Assembly: GCF_004153445.1 (NCBI RefSeq)
Contig: NZ_SDQC01000003.1
Location: forward strand, 434,001-498,000
Length of the DNA: 64,000 bases
Direction of reading: 5' to 3'
Source of the DNA: Allopusillimonas soli
Lineage (GTDB): Bacteria > Pseudomonadota > Gammaproteobacteria > Burkholderiales > Burkholderiaceae_B
Shown piece by piece: positions 28,782 through 37,232 of this stretch. The notes under the pieces are model-generated. The model worked only from the letters and a program-made list of their open reading frames with translations, was not told where the DNA came from and made no database searches. The position numbers and the translations under genes were made by a program. Positions within the stretch are counted from its first letter, which is position 1; each line of letters opens with the position of its first letter.

Positions 28782-29741
28782 ATGGCGTCCCTGCTTCTGC
28801 GCACTCCGCCGCGCTATTTCGACCGGCCCGGCCCCTGGCACGACGGCGTCTGTGAGTATTTCGTACCGCTGGAAGTGCGAGCCAAGAACGCCGGCCCCTT
28901 TCTGAATACGGCCGCCCATGACAGCCTGGGGTGTCTGCGCGTCACCGAACTGCTTACCTCGGCTCAACGCGTATCCCGCACCAAGGTGCTCGCCAGCCGC
29001 GCCGAGGAAGGGCTGTACAAGGCTACGCTGCAATTGTCGGGCCGCAGCCGCATCGTTCAGGCCGACCGCACGGCCATTCTGAATCCTGGCGAGTGGGGCC
29101 TGTATGACACAGCGCGGCCCTATGAGGTCGACGTGGAACAGGATGCGCACTTTCTCGTATTGCAGATCTCGCCGGCGCAGATGCCGGTATGGGCGCCATA
29201 CCTGCAGCGCGCTGTGGCCCGCGCCTTCAGCGCGCGGCATGGCAGCGCGCGTATCGCCATGGACACGCTTCGGCTGGCGCTGTCGGAAAGCCCCAGCCTG
29301 TCGGACGCCGCCATGCGTGACATCGCCGCCAGCATCATGCAAATGATAGGGTTGAATGTTTGCGAGCAGACCGGCGCAGAAGATATTTCAGGACTGGATG
29401 AGGTGCGCCAGGCGCAGTTCCGCACCATATGCCAGCATATCGAAGACAATCTGCATGATCCGGGCATGACCGCGTCGGGGATTGCCGCCCGCTTTCGCAT
29501 TTCCCGCCGGTACCTATACAAACTGTTCGAAAGCCATGGCGCCAGTCCGGCAGACTATATCCAGGCAGCGCGCCTGGAACGCTGCCGCCGCATGCTGGCC
29601 AACACCGCCGCCACGCAGCAGATCAGCGACCTGGCGTACCGGCACGGTTTTTCCGACGCGGCGGCCTTCAGCCATGCGTTTCGGCGCCGCTACGGCGTGT
29701 CGCCAACCGAATGGCGGCGGCAGCAGACGAACGAGGCCTGA
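28782..29741 (+). CDS. AraC-family regulator, FeaR-like
   Basis: The ATG at 28782 follows an AAGGTG ribosome site and gives 319 residues: an N-terminal cupin-like AraC_binding_2 domain (about 1-190, RAKNAGPFLNTAAHDSLGCL) and two C-terminal helix-turn-helix motifs (GIAARFRISRRYLYKLFESH and ISDLAYRHGFSDAAAFSHAF). FeaR of E. coli, of the same type, activates the phenylethylamine oxidase and phenylacetaldehyde dehydrogenase genes. Its position at the end of the aau cluster suggests it activates aau and the aldehyde dehydrogenase in response to an aromatic amine or aldehyde. Effector identity is inferred. Confidence 0.85.
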   Translation: MASLLLRTPPRYFDRPGPWHDGVCEYFVPLEVRAKNAGPFLNTAAHDSLGCLRVTELLTSAQRVSRTKVLASRAEEGLYKATLQLSGRSRIVQADRTAILNPGEWGLYDTARPYEVDVEQDAHFLVLQISPAQMPVWAPYLQRAVARAFSARHGSARIAMDTLRLALSESPSLSDAAMRDIAASIMQMIGLNVCEQTGAEDISGLDEVRQAQFRTICQHIEDNLHDPGMTASGIAARFRISRRYLYKLFESHGASPADYIQAARLERCRRMLANTAATQQISDLAYRHGFSDAAAFSHAFRRRYGVSPTEWRRQQTNEA

Positions 29742-29751
29742 TCCGGCCTCG
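29732..29751. terminator. Possible hairpin between convergent araC-like and binding-protein genes
   Basis: CGAGGCC (29732-29738) pairs with GGCCTCG (29745-29751) over a six-base loop spanning the regulator's stop codon. There is no T-tract on either strand, so it would be at best a weak terminator or a transcript-end stabiliser. Confidence 0.3.
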
Positions 29752-29778
29752 CCCTGAAGGATCCCATACGCCAGACGA

Positions 29779-30930
29779 TCAGTCCTTCACGAGCCGCCAG
29801 TGGCCATCCTTCACCGTGATGAGTTCGCGGCCGCGGTCATCAAAGCCGCTGTGATCCTGCGGGGACATGTTGTAGACGCCCTGGGTGGCAACCAGCTCCT
29901 TGGTGGTTTCAAGCGCATCGCGCAAAGCGCTGCGGAATTCCGGCGTGCCAGGCTTGGCGGTCTTTCCGGCAATGGGAATGGCGCGCTCAAGCAGCAGACC
30001 GGCATCGTAGACATTCGCCCCGAACGTGGCAGGCTTTTCGCCGTATTTATCCTCGTAGCGCTTGATATAGTCCACTGCCACTTTCTTGGACGGATTGCTG
30101 TCGTCGATTTCAGGCAGCACAAGCATCAGGCTGGCCGCCAGTATGGTGCCTTCGACATCCTTGCCTCCCAGCTTCAGGAAGGCCGGCAGCGCCGCGCCAT
30201 GCGTCTGGTAGAACTGCCCCTTGTAGCCTTGCCTGGCTAGCGTGGTCTCCGGCAACACGGCATTCGAGCCCGTACCCGCGATCAGCACGGCGTCGGGGTT
30301 GGCCGCAAGCACCTTGAGGGCCTGGCCCGTCACCGAGGTGTCCGAACGCTGGTAGCGTTCCGTCGCAATGAGGTCTATGCCATGCTCCTTGGCAAGGCCC
30401 GTGATGACCTTGAGCCAGTTTTCGCCGTAGGCGTCGTTCAAACCGATAAAGCCCAGCGTCTTGATACCATGGGTTGCCATGTGGCCAACGAGCGCCTTGG
30501 CAATGATGTCGTCGTTCTGCGTGGTTTTGAACACCCACTTCTTCTGCTCTGTCATGGGCAGGACAACCGCCGCGGTACCGACCGGCGCCAGCATGGGCGT
30601 GCCTGACTCCGCCGCAAACTGAATGACCCCCATGGCGTTGGGCGAGCCTGATGGCCCGATGATGGCGTCCACCTTTTCCTCGGTGATGAGCTTCTTGAAA
30701 TTGGTGACGGTCTGCGTGGGATCACTGGCGTCGTCCAGCGAGATATATTCCACGGAAAGATCGCCGATTTTGGCCGGCAGCAGGGCGACGGAGTTTTTCT
30801 GCGGGATGCCTATCATGGCGGTGGGCCCAGTTGACGAGGTGACAACACCCACCTTGACTTGGGCGGATGCTGGCGCTGTGCCAAGCACGGCCAGCAGGGC
30901 GGCCGACAGGGCCAGGGTTCGAATCAGCAT
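29779..30930 (-). CDS. ABC transporter periplasmic substrate-binding protein, branched-chain amino acid (LivJ) type
   Basis: From the ATG at 30930, preceded by AAAGGAGATAG, the 383-residue protein has a clear signal peptide (LALSAALLAVLGTAPASA) and a type I periplasmic-binding fold (VKVGVVTSSTGPTAMIGIPQ; GPSGSPNAMG; NDAYGENWLK). Family members bind branched-chain amino acids, aromatic acids or similar carboxylates. No matching permease or ATPase genes are adjacent, so it either works with components encoded elsewhere or delivers ligand to a sensor. As the last gene of the minus-strand aromatic cluster it may bind the cluster's growth substrate, possibly indole-3-acetate. Confidence 0.85.
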   Translation of the reverse strand: MLIRTLALSAALLAVLGTAPASAQVKVGVVTSSTGPTAMIGIPQKNSVALLPAKIGDLSVEYISLDDASDPTQTVTNFKKLITEEKVDAIIGPSGSPNAMGVIQFAAESGTPMLAPVGTAAVVLPMTEQKKWVFKTTQNDDIIAKALVGHMATHGIKTLGFIGLNDAYGENWLKVITGLAKEHGIDLIATERYQRSDTSVTGQALKVLAANPDAVLIAGTGSNAVLPETTLARQGYKGQFYQTHGAALPAFLKLGGKDVEGTILAASLMLVLPEIDDSNPSKKVAVDYIKRYEDKYGEKPATFGANVYDAGLLLERAIPIAGKTAKPGTPEFRSALRDALETTKELVATQGVYNMSPQDHSGFDDRGRELITVKDGHWRLVKD

Positions 30931-31076
30931 AGGTCTATCTCCTTTGGTATGACTGCACGTTTGTTGTGTGCTGCGGGCACTGCGCTTACCCGCAAGTCTA
31001 ACGGCCAGCTGCCAACTGCGCACGTCTTCCTTTCCGGATGCCGCGCGGCCCGCCGGCACATTGCTGGCGAAATGGA

Positions 31077-31805
31077 TCAAATGGTCACGGAACTCACGCT
31101 GGCGCCTCCGCATACATAAAGCGTCTGACCGGTCACGAAGCTGTTGGAAGGGTCGGAAAAGAACATGACGGCGCGGGCCACATCGTCGGCGCGGCCAAGG
31201 CGCTGGACTGGGATACCCTTGGCGATATTCTGCTCTCTTTCGCTACCGGCGGGGATGACATCGTAGAACATGTCGGTCTGGATGGGGCCTGGCGCCACGA
31301 CGTTGACCGTGATGCCCTTGGGCGCGAGTTCCAGTGCCCATGTGCGCGCCATGCCCACCATGCCTGCCTTGGTGGCCGAATAGGCGGTGCGTGTGGGCAG
31401 GCCCAGCGCGCCGCGTGACGACATCAGCACGATGCGCCCGAAGCCGGCGCGCTCCATGCCCGGCAGCACCGCCTGCGTCAGCGCAATAGCTGCACCCAGA
31501 TGGATCTGTGTCAAGCCCTGGAGTTCATCCAGGGACACGTCAGGTAGCAGATTGGGCCAGATCACGCCCGCATTGTGCACGAAATGGGTGACAGCATGTT
31601 GGCCTGCAATCTCCTGCGCTGCATGGGCAACCGCCTGAGCATCCAGCAGATCCACCTGCACCGGTAGCAAGGCGGGATGGGAAAACCCGGGCGCCCGTCG
31701 CGCCATGGATATCACGTCATAGCCTGCCTCCAGCATTTGCCGGCAAATCTCGGCGCCTATGCCGGCGCTGCCGCCCGTTACCAATGCCATGTACTTGTCT
31801 GCCAT
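31077..31805 (-). CDS. Short-chain dehydrogenase/reductase (FabG-like)
   Basis: The 242-residue protein is a canonical classical SDR: cofactor-binding TGGSAGIG at residues 10-17, NAG motif in HNAGVIWPN, catalytic Ser in MSSRGALGL and the YSATK active site. It probably uses NAD(P)H to interconvert a hydroxyl and ketone. In the proposed aromatic pathway it could oxidise a dihydrodiol or hydroxy intermediate formed after dioxygenation. It contrasts with the degenerate SDR domain encoded two genes upstream. Spacing to the cyclase-family gene is 47 bases. Confidence 0.9.
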   Translation of the reverse strand: MADKYMALVTGGSAGIGAEICRQMLEAGYDVISMARRAPGFSHPALLPVQVDLLDAQAVAHAAQEIAGQHAVTHFVHNAGVIWPNLLPDVSLDELQGLTQIHLGAAIALTQAVLPGMERAGFGRIVLMSSRGALGLPTRTAYSATKAGMVGMARTWALELAPKGITVNVVAPGPIQTDMFYDVIPAGSEREQNIAKGIPVQRLGRADDVARAVMFFSDPSNSFVTGQTLYVCGGASVSSVTI

Positions 31806-31852
31806 CCTTCACTCCCAGTCCGCGCAGCGGACCTTAATTGCTTCAGTCCAGG

Positions 31853-32659
31853 TCAGGGGCGCGGCTGTGCGGCGCCATTGGATGAGGTCAATGCCAGGAC
31901 CCGCAGCGGGCTGCCCGAGCCGCGGCGTATCTTCAACGGCGCGGAGAAGATGACGGCGCCGCGAGGTGGCAACTGATCCAGGTTGGTCATGCATTGCAGG
32001 CCGTAGCGATTATTGCCATGCATGTAGTAATGGCACGGAAAGGGAGGATCCAGATGCTGGGCCTGTCCTGTATCGGTGCCGACGGACTCGGTGCCGAACC
32101 CGTGCACGTCCCGTTCCTTGATGAGCCAGGGCACCACCTGTGCATCCGGACCGGGCGAATGTGCACCGTCTTCTCGCATGTTGAGATAGTCGGTAGGTTT
32201 CTGGCGCTTGGACCAATCGGTGCGCATGAACACCCAGGAACGCGGCGGAATGCGGCCGTGCTCGGCCTCCCAACGTTCGACAAAGTCTATGGTAAGCAGG
32301 AAATCGGCGTCCTCGCGCGCCTCAACGGAACAATCCAGAACGCAAGCCTCTGCAATGAACGCCTCGACGGGTATGGTGTCCACGGTGTTGTCAGGCTGGT
32401 CCTTGCCGCTGACCCAGTGTGCCGGTGCATCAAAATGCGTGCCGGTATGCTCCGACATGGAAAAGTTGTTCCAGTACCAGCCGGGTCCGCGCTCGTCATA
32501 GCGCGAGATTTCCTCAATGCGAAACGGCCAGGCCTGGCCGAACTCGGGCGGCAGGACGATGGTGGGAAACTCCGGCGTAAGGGTTTCGGTCAGATCCACG
32601 ATGCGTATCTTGCCCGAAACAAGCTCGGCCATGAATTGTCCCAATACGGTAGTGCTCAT
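31853..32659 (-). CDS. Cyclase-family metal hydrolase, isatin hydrolase/arylformamidase-like
   Basis: The 268-residue protein has the metal-binding signature HTGTHFDAPAH at residues 71-81 (His71, His75, Asp77, His81) of the cyclase family (Pfam PF04199), which includes kynurenine formamidase KynB and isatin hydrolase, both manganese or zinc enzymes opening a formamide or lactam. A second conserved region, STEHTGTHFD with the aromatic WYWNNFS before it, forms the substrate pocket. Within a cluster holding an aromatic dioxygenase and an aryl-oxoacid oxidoreductase, hydrolysis of isatin to isatinate is an attractive assignment, but the exact substrate is inferred. Confidence 0.82.
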   Translation of the reverse strand: MSTTVLGQFMAELVSGKIRIVDLTETLTPEFPTIVLPPEFGQAWPFRIEEISRYDERGPGWYWNNFSMSEHTGTHFDAPAHWVSGKDQPDNTVDTIPVEAFIAEACVLDCSVEAREDADFLLTIDFVERWEAEHGRIPPRSWVFMRTDWSKRQKPTDYLNMREDGAHSPGPDAQVVPWLIKERDVHGFGTESVGTDTGQAQHLDPPFPCHYYMHGNNRYGLQCMTNLDQLPPRGAVIFSAPLKIRRGSGSPLRVLALTSSNGAAQPRP

Positions 32660-32680
32660 GATGTCTCCGGTTTGTTGATG

Positions 32681-33916
32681 TCAAAGCTCGCGCTCGAGCC
32701 CCTTGGGATTGGCCCGCCAACGGTCCAGAAATTCCTTGGCGACATCACCCACGTAAACGTCCTCGGTTCCCTCCTGCAAGGCGCGTACGATGGCCGCGGC
32801 GACCGCGCCGGGGGCCACCCGGGGGGGAGGCGTCAATTGCTCCCACTCATGGTCCAGCGGGCCGGGGAATACGTTGATGACACGTACGCCGGCCTGCATG
32901 AATTCCTGGCGCAAGCATTGCGCCACAGACAGCGCCGCAGCCTGCGATGCCGACCACAAGCCACGCGCGGGCAGGTTCACATGCGCATAGATGGACAGCA
33001 CATTCACCCAGGCCACGGCATTGTTCACGCCGTCGGCGGCGCGCCCGAACATGCCCGGGCCGAAGTGCTGCGCCAGCCGCATCAGGCCCATGCAGTTCAC
33101 TTCCATGGCTTCACGCGCAGTATTCATGCCATGGCTGAACAGGACGCCGCCGTCGCGCTGGTAGTCGGCCGTGTTGATCAGGATATCCACTTTGCCGCCT
33201 ATCGAACGCGAAATGCGTTCCACTGAATCGGTGTCGGTGATATTCATATCCTGCGGCAGCACGCGCTCGTCCTCGCATAAGGCATCGAATTCGGCACTGC
33301 GGCGCCATACATCGGGATCGCCAGCGAACACCATGCTGGCCTGCGCATCCAGCAGGGCGCGTATCGTCGCCATGCCCAGCGGCGTTTTGCCATCGGTCAC
33401 CAGGACGCGACGGAACTTGGGGTCGCACGCGGTTTCGCGCAATGTCTTGTCGTCTTCCATATTGGGGGTCGCCTCATCGGGAAGTGCAATCATGACCGCC
33501 TGTCCACTGCGATCGAGTTTGAGCGCCAGCCGAACGATATCGGCTTCCTTGCAATCGCCATGCACATGGGCGACCACGGCGGGGCCCGCGGCCATCTGCA
33601 CCGTGCCTATGCGCCAAGGAAGGCGTTCGCGGAAGTACAGGTCGTTGCTGTGATGCAGCGTGGTCACAGCCAGCAATCGTCCGCGCGGATTCACCGGCAA
33701 CCATCGCAACCTCTCGGACAGGCATTGCCGGCATACTTCGCGTGGCGGATATTGCACGGCCTGGCAGTCCTGGCACACCTGCAGTTCAAATCGGCCCAGC
33801 GCCGCGGCGGCAGTCAGCCCCAGCGCGCGGCGGCTGCGTATCTGGGGCGGGCGCGTCGGCTGCCGTGTGCGCGCAAGCGGATTCTTGCGGGGCGGGCGCG
33901 TCAAAGGCTGTGTCAT
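32681..33916 (-). CDS. DUF35 zinc-ribbon/OB-fold protein fused to a degenerate SDR domain
   Basis: This 411-residue protein joins two domains. Residues 35-150 are a DUF35 (OB-fold acyl-CoA-associated) domain with a zinc ribbon, cysteines 48, 51, 62 and 65. Residues 170-411 are an SDR fold in which the nucleotide motif is altered (VLVTDGKTPLGMA) and the catalytic YxxxK is replaced by Trp321 and Gln325 (LWSASQ), while Ser308 remains. DUF35 proteins act as partners of thiolase-like enzymes, for example ChsH2 with Ltp2 in steroid side-chain cleavage. The gene overlaps the thiolase-like gene by four bases (ATGA), which fits a complex with that protein. The SDR part may be structural. Confidence 0.85.
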   Translation of the reverse strand: MTQPLTRPPRKNPLARTRQPTRPPQIRSRRALGLTAAAALGRFELQVCQDCQAVQYPPREVCRQCLSERLRWLPVNPRGRLLAVTTLHHSNDLYFRERLPWRIGTVQMAAGPAVVAHVHGDCKEADIVRLALKLDRSGQAVMIALPDEATPNMEDDKTLRETACDPKFRRVLVTDGKTPLGMATIRALLDAQASMVFAGDPDVWRRSAEFDALCEDERVLPQDMNITDTDSVERISRSIGGKVDILINTADYQRDGGVLFSHGMNTAREAMEVNCMGLMRLAQHFGPGMFGRAADGVNNAVAWVNVLSIYAHVNLPARGLWSASQAAALSVAQCLRQEFMQAGVRVINVFPGPLDHEWEQLTPPPRVAPGAVAAAIVRALQEGTEDVYVGDVAKEFLDRWRANPKGLEREL

Positions 33917-35088
33917 GCATCGCTCCTGGCAAGCAGCGCTGCGGCAGTGCACAGGCCACGATCATAGTTGATCATGCCGAAGCCGCTTATCAAGCCTATG
34001 CGCGGATTCTTTAATTGTGTGCCGCCCGCAGACCCGGTCAGTTGCCGCACGGCCTCCACAAGGCCCAGATAGCCGCCTGCGGCGCCCGCCTGACCCACCG
34101 ACAGCTGGCCGCCGCAGGTGTTGAAGGGAAAGCTGCCATCGATCGTAAAGGTGTGATCGCGCACGAATTCCGGCGCCTCGCCTTTCGCGCAGAAGCCCAG
34201 ATCTTCGATCTGCATCATATTTATCACAGGGTAGTCGTCATAGGCTTGCATGAAGTCGACGTCTGCCGGCGCAACGCCTGCATGATCATAGAAATCATCG
34301 CGATCGATAGTCCAGCCGCCTCTTATCTGTATGGGATCCTCAGGCCAGGCATTGTGGCGTTCCATCGTGGAAAGAATACGGACAAACGGCAGCCCCAGAT
34401 CGCGGGCGCGTTGTTCGCGCATGACCATAAACCCCTCCGCGCCCGCGCAGGGCATGACACAATCGAATAGATGAATGGGGTCTGTGATCAGCCGCGCCTC
34501 AAGATACTGCCGCAATGTGAGGGGCTTTTTCATCAGGGCGTGCGGATAGCGCAATGCATTTTCGCGCTGTGCCACGCATAGCTTGCCAAAATCCTCGCGC
34601 GTTGCGCCGGTCTCTCGCATATAGTTGCGCGTCAGCAGCGCGAAGCTGGCATTGGGGCCGCCCGCACCATAAGGATAGACGCCATCCTGTGCAAAACGGG
34701 AAAACTGGCTGAGTGTATGCCGGAAGGAATCAACATGATTGGTGTCGCCGGCAACACACGCCACAAGCTCGGCATCGCCGCACTGCACCGCACGCGCCGC
34801 CCTGCGCAACCCCATGATGCCGCTCGCGCCCCCCGTGGGTATGTGATCCAGCCAGCGCGGCGTCATGTCGAGATGCTGTACCAGGCCCACCGCCGTGTCG
34901 GGTGCCAGGGTGAAACTGGAGACACACAAGCCATCGATGTCGGCCTTGTTGATCCGGGCTCCGCGTATCAATTCCCGCAAGGCGTGTCCCAGCCACCAGT
35001 GTGCGCTCTGAATGGAATAACGCACATACGGGATGCTCACGGGAACCGTCGCCACGACCCCGTCATAGCTTGCGCGCGGGTGACTCAT
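33913..35088 (-). CDS. Thiolase-superfamily protein lacking thiolase catalytic residues; candidate acyl-CoA retro-aldolase
   Basis: The 391-residue protein follows the thiolase fold but the catalytic residues are changed. At the nucleophile position TGGASG (85-90) has glycine 87 where thiolases have Cys; the GHPxGATG motif is GQAGAAGG (332-339), with Gln333 for His; and the C-terminal CxGGG is ISGFGM (367-372). It resembles the Ltp2/lipid-transfer branch, where a thiolase-like protein paired with a DUF35 partner performs retro-aldol cleavage of a beta-hydroxyacyl-CoA. A YDDY segment (283-286) may supply catalytic tyrosines. Its partner is encoded immediately downstream (four-base overlap) and the CoA ligase immediately upstream. 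Confidence 0.85.
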   Translation of the reverse strand: MSHPRASYDGVVATVPVSIPYVRYSIQSAHWWLGHALRELIRGARINKADIDGLCVSSFTLAPDTAVGLVQHLDMTPRWLDHIPTGGASGIMGLRRAARAVQCGDAELVACVAGDTNHVDSFRHTLSQFSRFAQDGVYPYGAGGPNASFALLTRNYMRETGATREDFGKLCVAQRENALRYPHALMKKPLTLRQYLEARLITDPIHLFDCVMPCAGAEGFMVMREQRARDLGLPFVRILSTMERHNAWPEDPIQIRGGWTIDRDDFYDHAGVAPADVDFMQAYDDYPVINMMQIEDLGFCAKGEAPEFVRDHTFTIDGSFPFNTCGGQLSVGQAGAAGGYLGLVEAVRQLTGSAGGTQLKNPRIGLISGFGMINYDRGLCTAAALLARSDA

Positions 35089-36722
35089 GGCGCCACCTCC
35101 TGGCGCTTCTTCATGTCACGCGTATCCGAGCACAACGCGCTTCCAGGCAGCGTTGGCGCCAGCGTCTTCAGCTCGCCGCGCTGGATCTTGTTGGTGGCTG
35201 TCAAAGGTAGCGCATCGATAAAGGCGACATAACCCGGCACCTTGTAATAGGCCAGCCGTGTCAGGCTCCAGGACACGATATCCCGCGCCAGGGCTGCCGC
35301 ACCCGCGGCATCCGGCATGGCGTGCGGAACAATGCAGGCCATGACCTCGTCGCCCCGCACCGGGTCGGGCACCGCCGCGCAGGCCACGGCTTTCACGGCC
35401 GGGTGCTGCAGCAGCACGCTTTCCACCTCCACCGCTGCGATATTCTCGCCGCTGCGCCGGATTACATTCTTCTTGCGGTCGACAAAATGCAGATAGCCCT
35501 GTTCATTGCGGCGCACGATATCGCCGGTATGAAACCAGCCGCCTTCCCAGGCAGCGCGCGTGGCCGCCTCGTCCTTGAGATACCCCGAGAAAAAACCCAG
35601 CCTGGGGTCGGAGCCGGCGTGCCGCACCCATAATTCCGCGTTCTCGCCTGTTCCGGCATCCTGGCCGGCGTCGTTCACCAGGCGCACCTCGACGTCCGGG
35701 GCCTCTTTGCCAAAGCAGCTGCTGCCCACAAAACGCGGCTCGCGATCCGCGATGATGACAGCGCCTGCACCGGTTTCCGTCATAGCCCAGGCCTCCAGCA
35801 ATGGAAAGCCGAAGCGGGTCTCGAACGCCTGGTGCAGGGCCGGATCTATGCCCGCACCGAAACCGAAGCGTACCTGGTGCTCCGCGTCATCGGTACTCGC
35901 CGCCGCCTTCATGAGAATGGCCGGCATGACGCCCAGGTAGTGCACTACCGTCGCCCGGGCCTCGCGCACCGTCTGCCACCAGGTGCGCGGATGAAAGCGG
36001 TCCAGGGGAACCAGGCAACCGCCTGTGAGGACCATGGCCATCACGGAATAAGCCATGGCGTTCATATGCACCAGGGGCAACGGCGTCAGCATGCGCTCGC
36101 TGCCGATGCGCAGGGCGGCCAGGCCGCCCGCATCGCGGTACCACAGGCCCGCTTGCAGGAAATAAGTGTTGGGCAGCATGCAGCCCTTGGGCCGCCCCGT
36201 GGTACCCGATGTATAAAGCAGTGCGCATTCCGTCTGCGCGCCGATGGGCAAATGCTTTCGTGGCGGCGGTTCGGCCGCCGGCGGCGGTGTGCCGTCCGGT
36301 GCCATGACGGCGAGAGTACGTCCCACGGCGCCTGCGGCCGTCGCCAGGCTGCCGTGGCGTTCGGGCAGCGCCACCGCGATGGCGATTTCGGAGTGCGCCA
36401 CCAGATACTCCAGCTCCGCCGCCCGCAATTCGGCATTGATGGGCACGACGGACACGCCCAAGGCATTTAACGCGAACCAATGCAGCAGAAAATCAGGCCG
36501 ATTCTCCAGCAAAAGCCCCGCGCGATGGCCATGGCCGTAGCCCGCCTGCGCGTACGCCCGCGACAGACGCGACACCCGATCCAGACTGTCGCCATAGCGC
36601 AGTTCGCCCGCCTGTATGCCATAGGTCTGCGCGGTTTCGGGCACGATGCACAGGAACGGCTTGTCGGGCCAGCGCCGGGCCGCCTCAGAGAATGCCTGGA
36701 AAACGGTCTGAATCTCGGTCAA
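35085..36722 (-). CDS. AMP-dependent acyl-CoA synthetase/ligase
   Basis: The 545-residue adenylate-forming enzyme has the P-loop signature LLYTSGTTGRPKGCML near residue 170, a motif with WAMTETGAG near 310 and the C-terminal hinge and lysine region YLHFVDRKKNVIRRSGENI and LPLTATNKIQRGEL. It would activate a carboxylic acid to its CoA thioester with ATP. Overlap with the thiolase-like gene (ATGA) and closeness to the dioxygenase genes suggest the substrate is the carboxylate produced by the dioxygenase, for example dioxindole-3-acetate. That substrate is inference. Confidence 0.9.
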   Translation of the reverse strand: MTEIQTVFQAFSEAARRWPDKPFLCIVPETAQTYGIQAGELRYGDSLDRVSRLSRAYAQAGYGHGHRAGLLLENRPDFLLHWFALNALGVSVVPINAELRAAELEYLVAHSEIAIAVALPERHGSLATAAGAVGRTLAVMAPDGTPPPAAEPPPRKHLPIGAQTECALLYTSGTTGRPKGCMLPNTYFLQAGLWYRDAGGLAALRIGSERMLTPLPLVHMNAMAYSVMAMVLTGGCLVPLDRFHPRTWWQTVREARATVVHYLGVMPAILMKAAASTDDAEHQVRFGFGAGIDPALHQAFETRFGFPLLEAWAMTETGAGAVIIADREPRFVGSSCFGKEAPDVEVRLVNDAGQDAGTGENAELWVRHAGSDPRLGFFSGYLKDEAATRAAWEGGWFHTGDIVRRNEQGYLHFVDRKKNVIRRSGENIAAVEVESVLLQHPAVKAVACAAVPDPVRGDEVMACIVPHAMPDAAGAAALARDIVSWSLTRLAYYKVPGYVAFIDALPLTATNKIQRGELKTLAPTLPGSALCSDTRDMKKRQEVAP

Positions 36723-36731
36723 TGCGCGCCC

Positions 36732-37232
36732 CTACATAAACAGCTGGATGCTGCGCAGTGCAGCATCGCAATTGACCAGATCCACACGCTTTAGCCGTAT
36801 GCGCAAAGCGCCGTCGATGTCCTTGAGCTCATAGGTCGACCAGCCCGCATAGAGCGCCTGCTGATCCAGCCGCGTCTCGACATAATGGAAGGCCGCGCGC
36901 ACCACATACTGTCCCTGGTCAGGTTGATGCCAGGGGTGATCGGACTCGATCGTGGGCTGCTGCAACAAATGATGGCTGCGGCTGGTGGGCTGCTGCGAAT
37001 AGGTGCGCTGCCCAGCCAGGCGCTCCACCCGCACGCGCAGGAGCAGCCTGTCTTCATACATGAGCGACCCTTCCATAATCGGATCGGTCTGGCCCGGCGA
37101 CAGTGGCATCCAGTAATAGCCGTCCTCCGTGTACAGATCCAGCCAATCCTGAAACCGACGTTCGTCGAGCAACCGGGCCTCGGCGTAGACAAAGTCGATC
37201 AGATGCCGGTCGCTGTATCCCCGCGTGCTCAT
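36732..37232 (-). CDS. Aromatic-ring-hydroxylating dioxygenase small (beta) subunit
   Basis: The ATG at 37232 overlaps the alpha-subunit stop (ATGA) and gives 166 residues, the usual size of Rieske dioxygenase beta subunits with the SnoaL/NTF2-like cone fold. Typical segments are LLDERRFQDWLDLYTEDGYYWMPL near residue 20 and the later VRVERLAGQRTYSQQPTSR. Beta subunits are structural and support alpha3-beta3 assembly. It implies a two-subunit terminal oxygenase of the benzoate/anthranilate or IadDE type rather than the alpha-only phthalate type. Confidence 0.92.
   Translation of the reverse strand: MSTRGYSDRHLIDFVYAEARLLDERRFQDWLDLYTEDGYYWMPLSPGQTDPIMEGSLMYEDRLLLRVRVERLAGQRTYSQQPTSRSHHLLQQPTIESDHPWHQPDQGQYVVRAAFHYVETRLDQQALYAGWSTYELKDIDGALRIRLKRVDLVNCDAALRSIQLFM

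Noticed and set aside
30916-30925. GGTTCGAATC resembling a tRNA T-loop
   Set aside because: It lies inside the signal-peptide region of the binding-protein gene and no acceptor, anticodon or D stems surround it.
33913-35088. Ordinary acetyl-CoA acetyltransferase (beta-oxidation thiolase)
   Set aside because: All three catalytic positions (Cys, His, Cys) are replaced, so thiolytic activity is unlikely.
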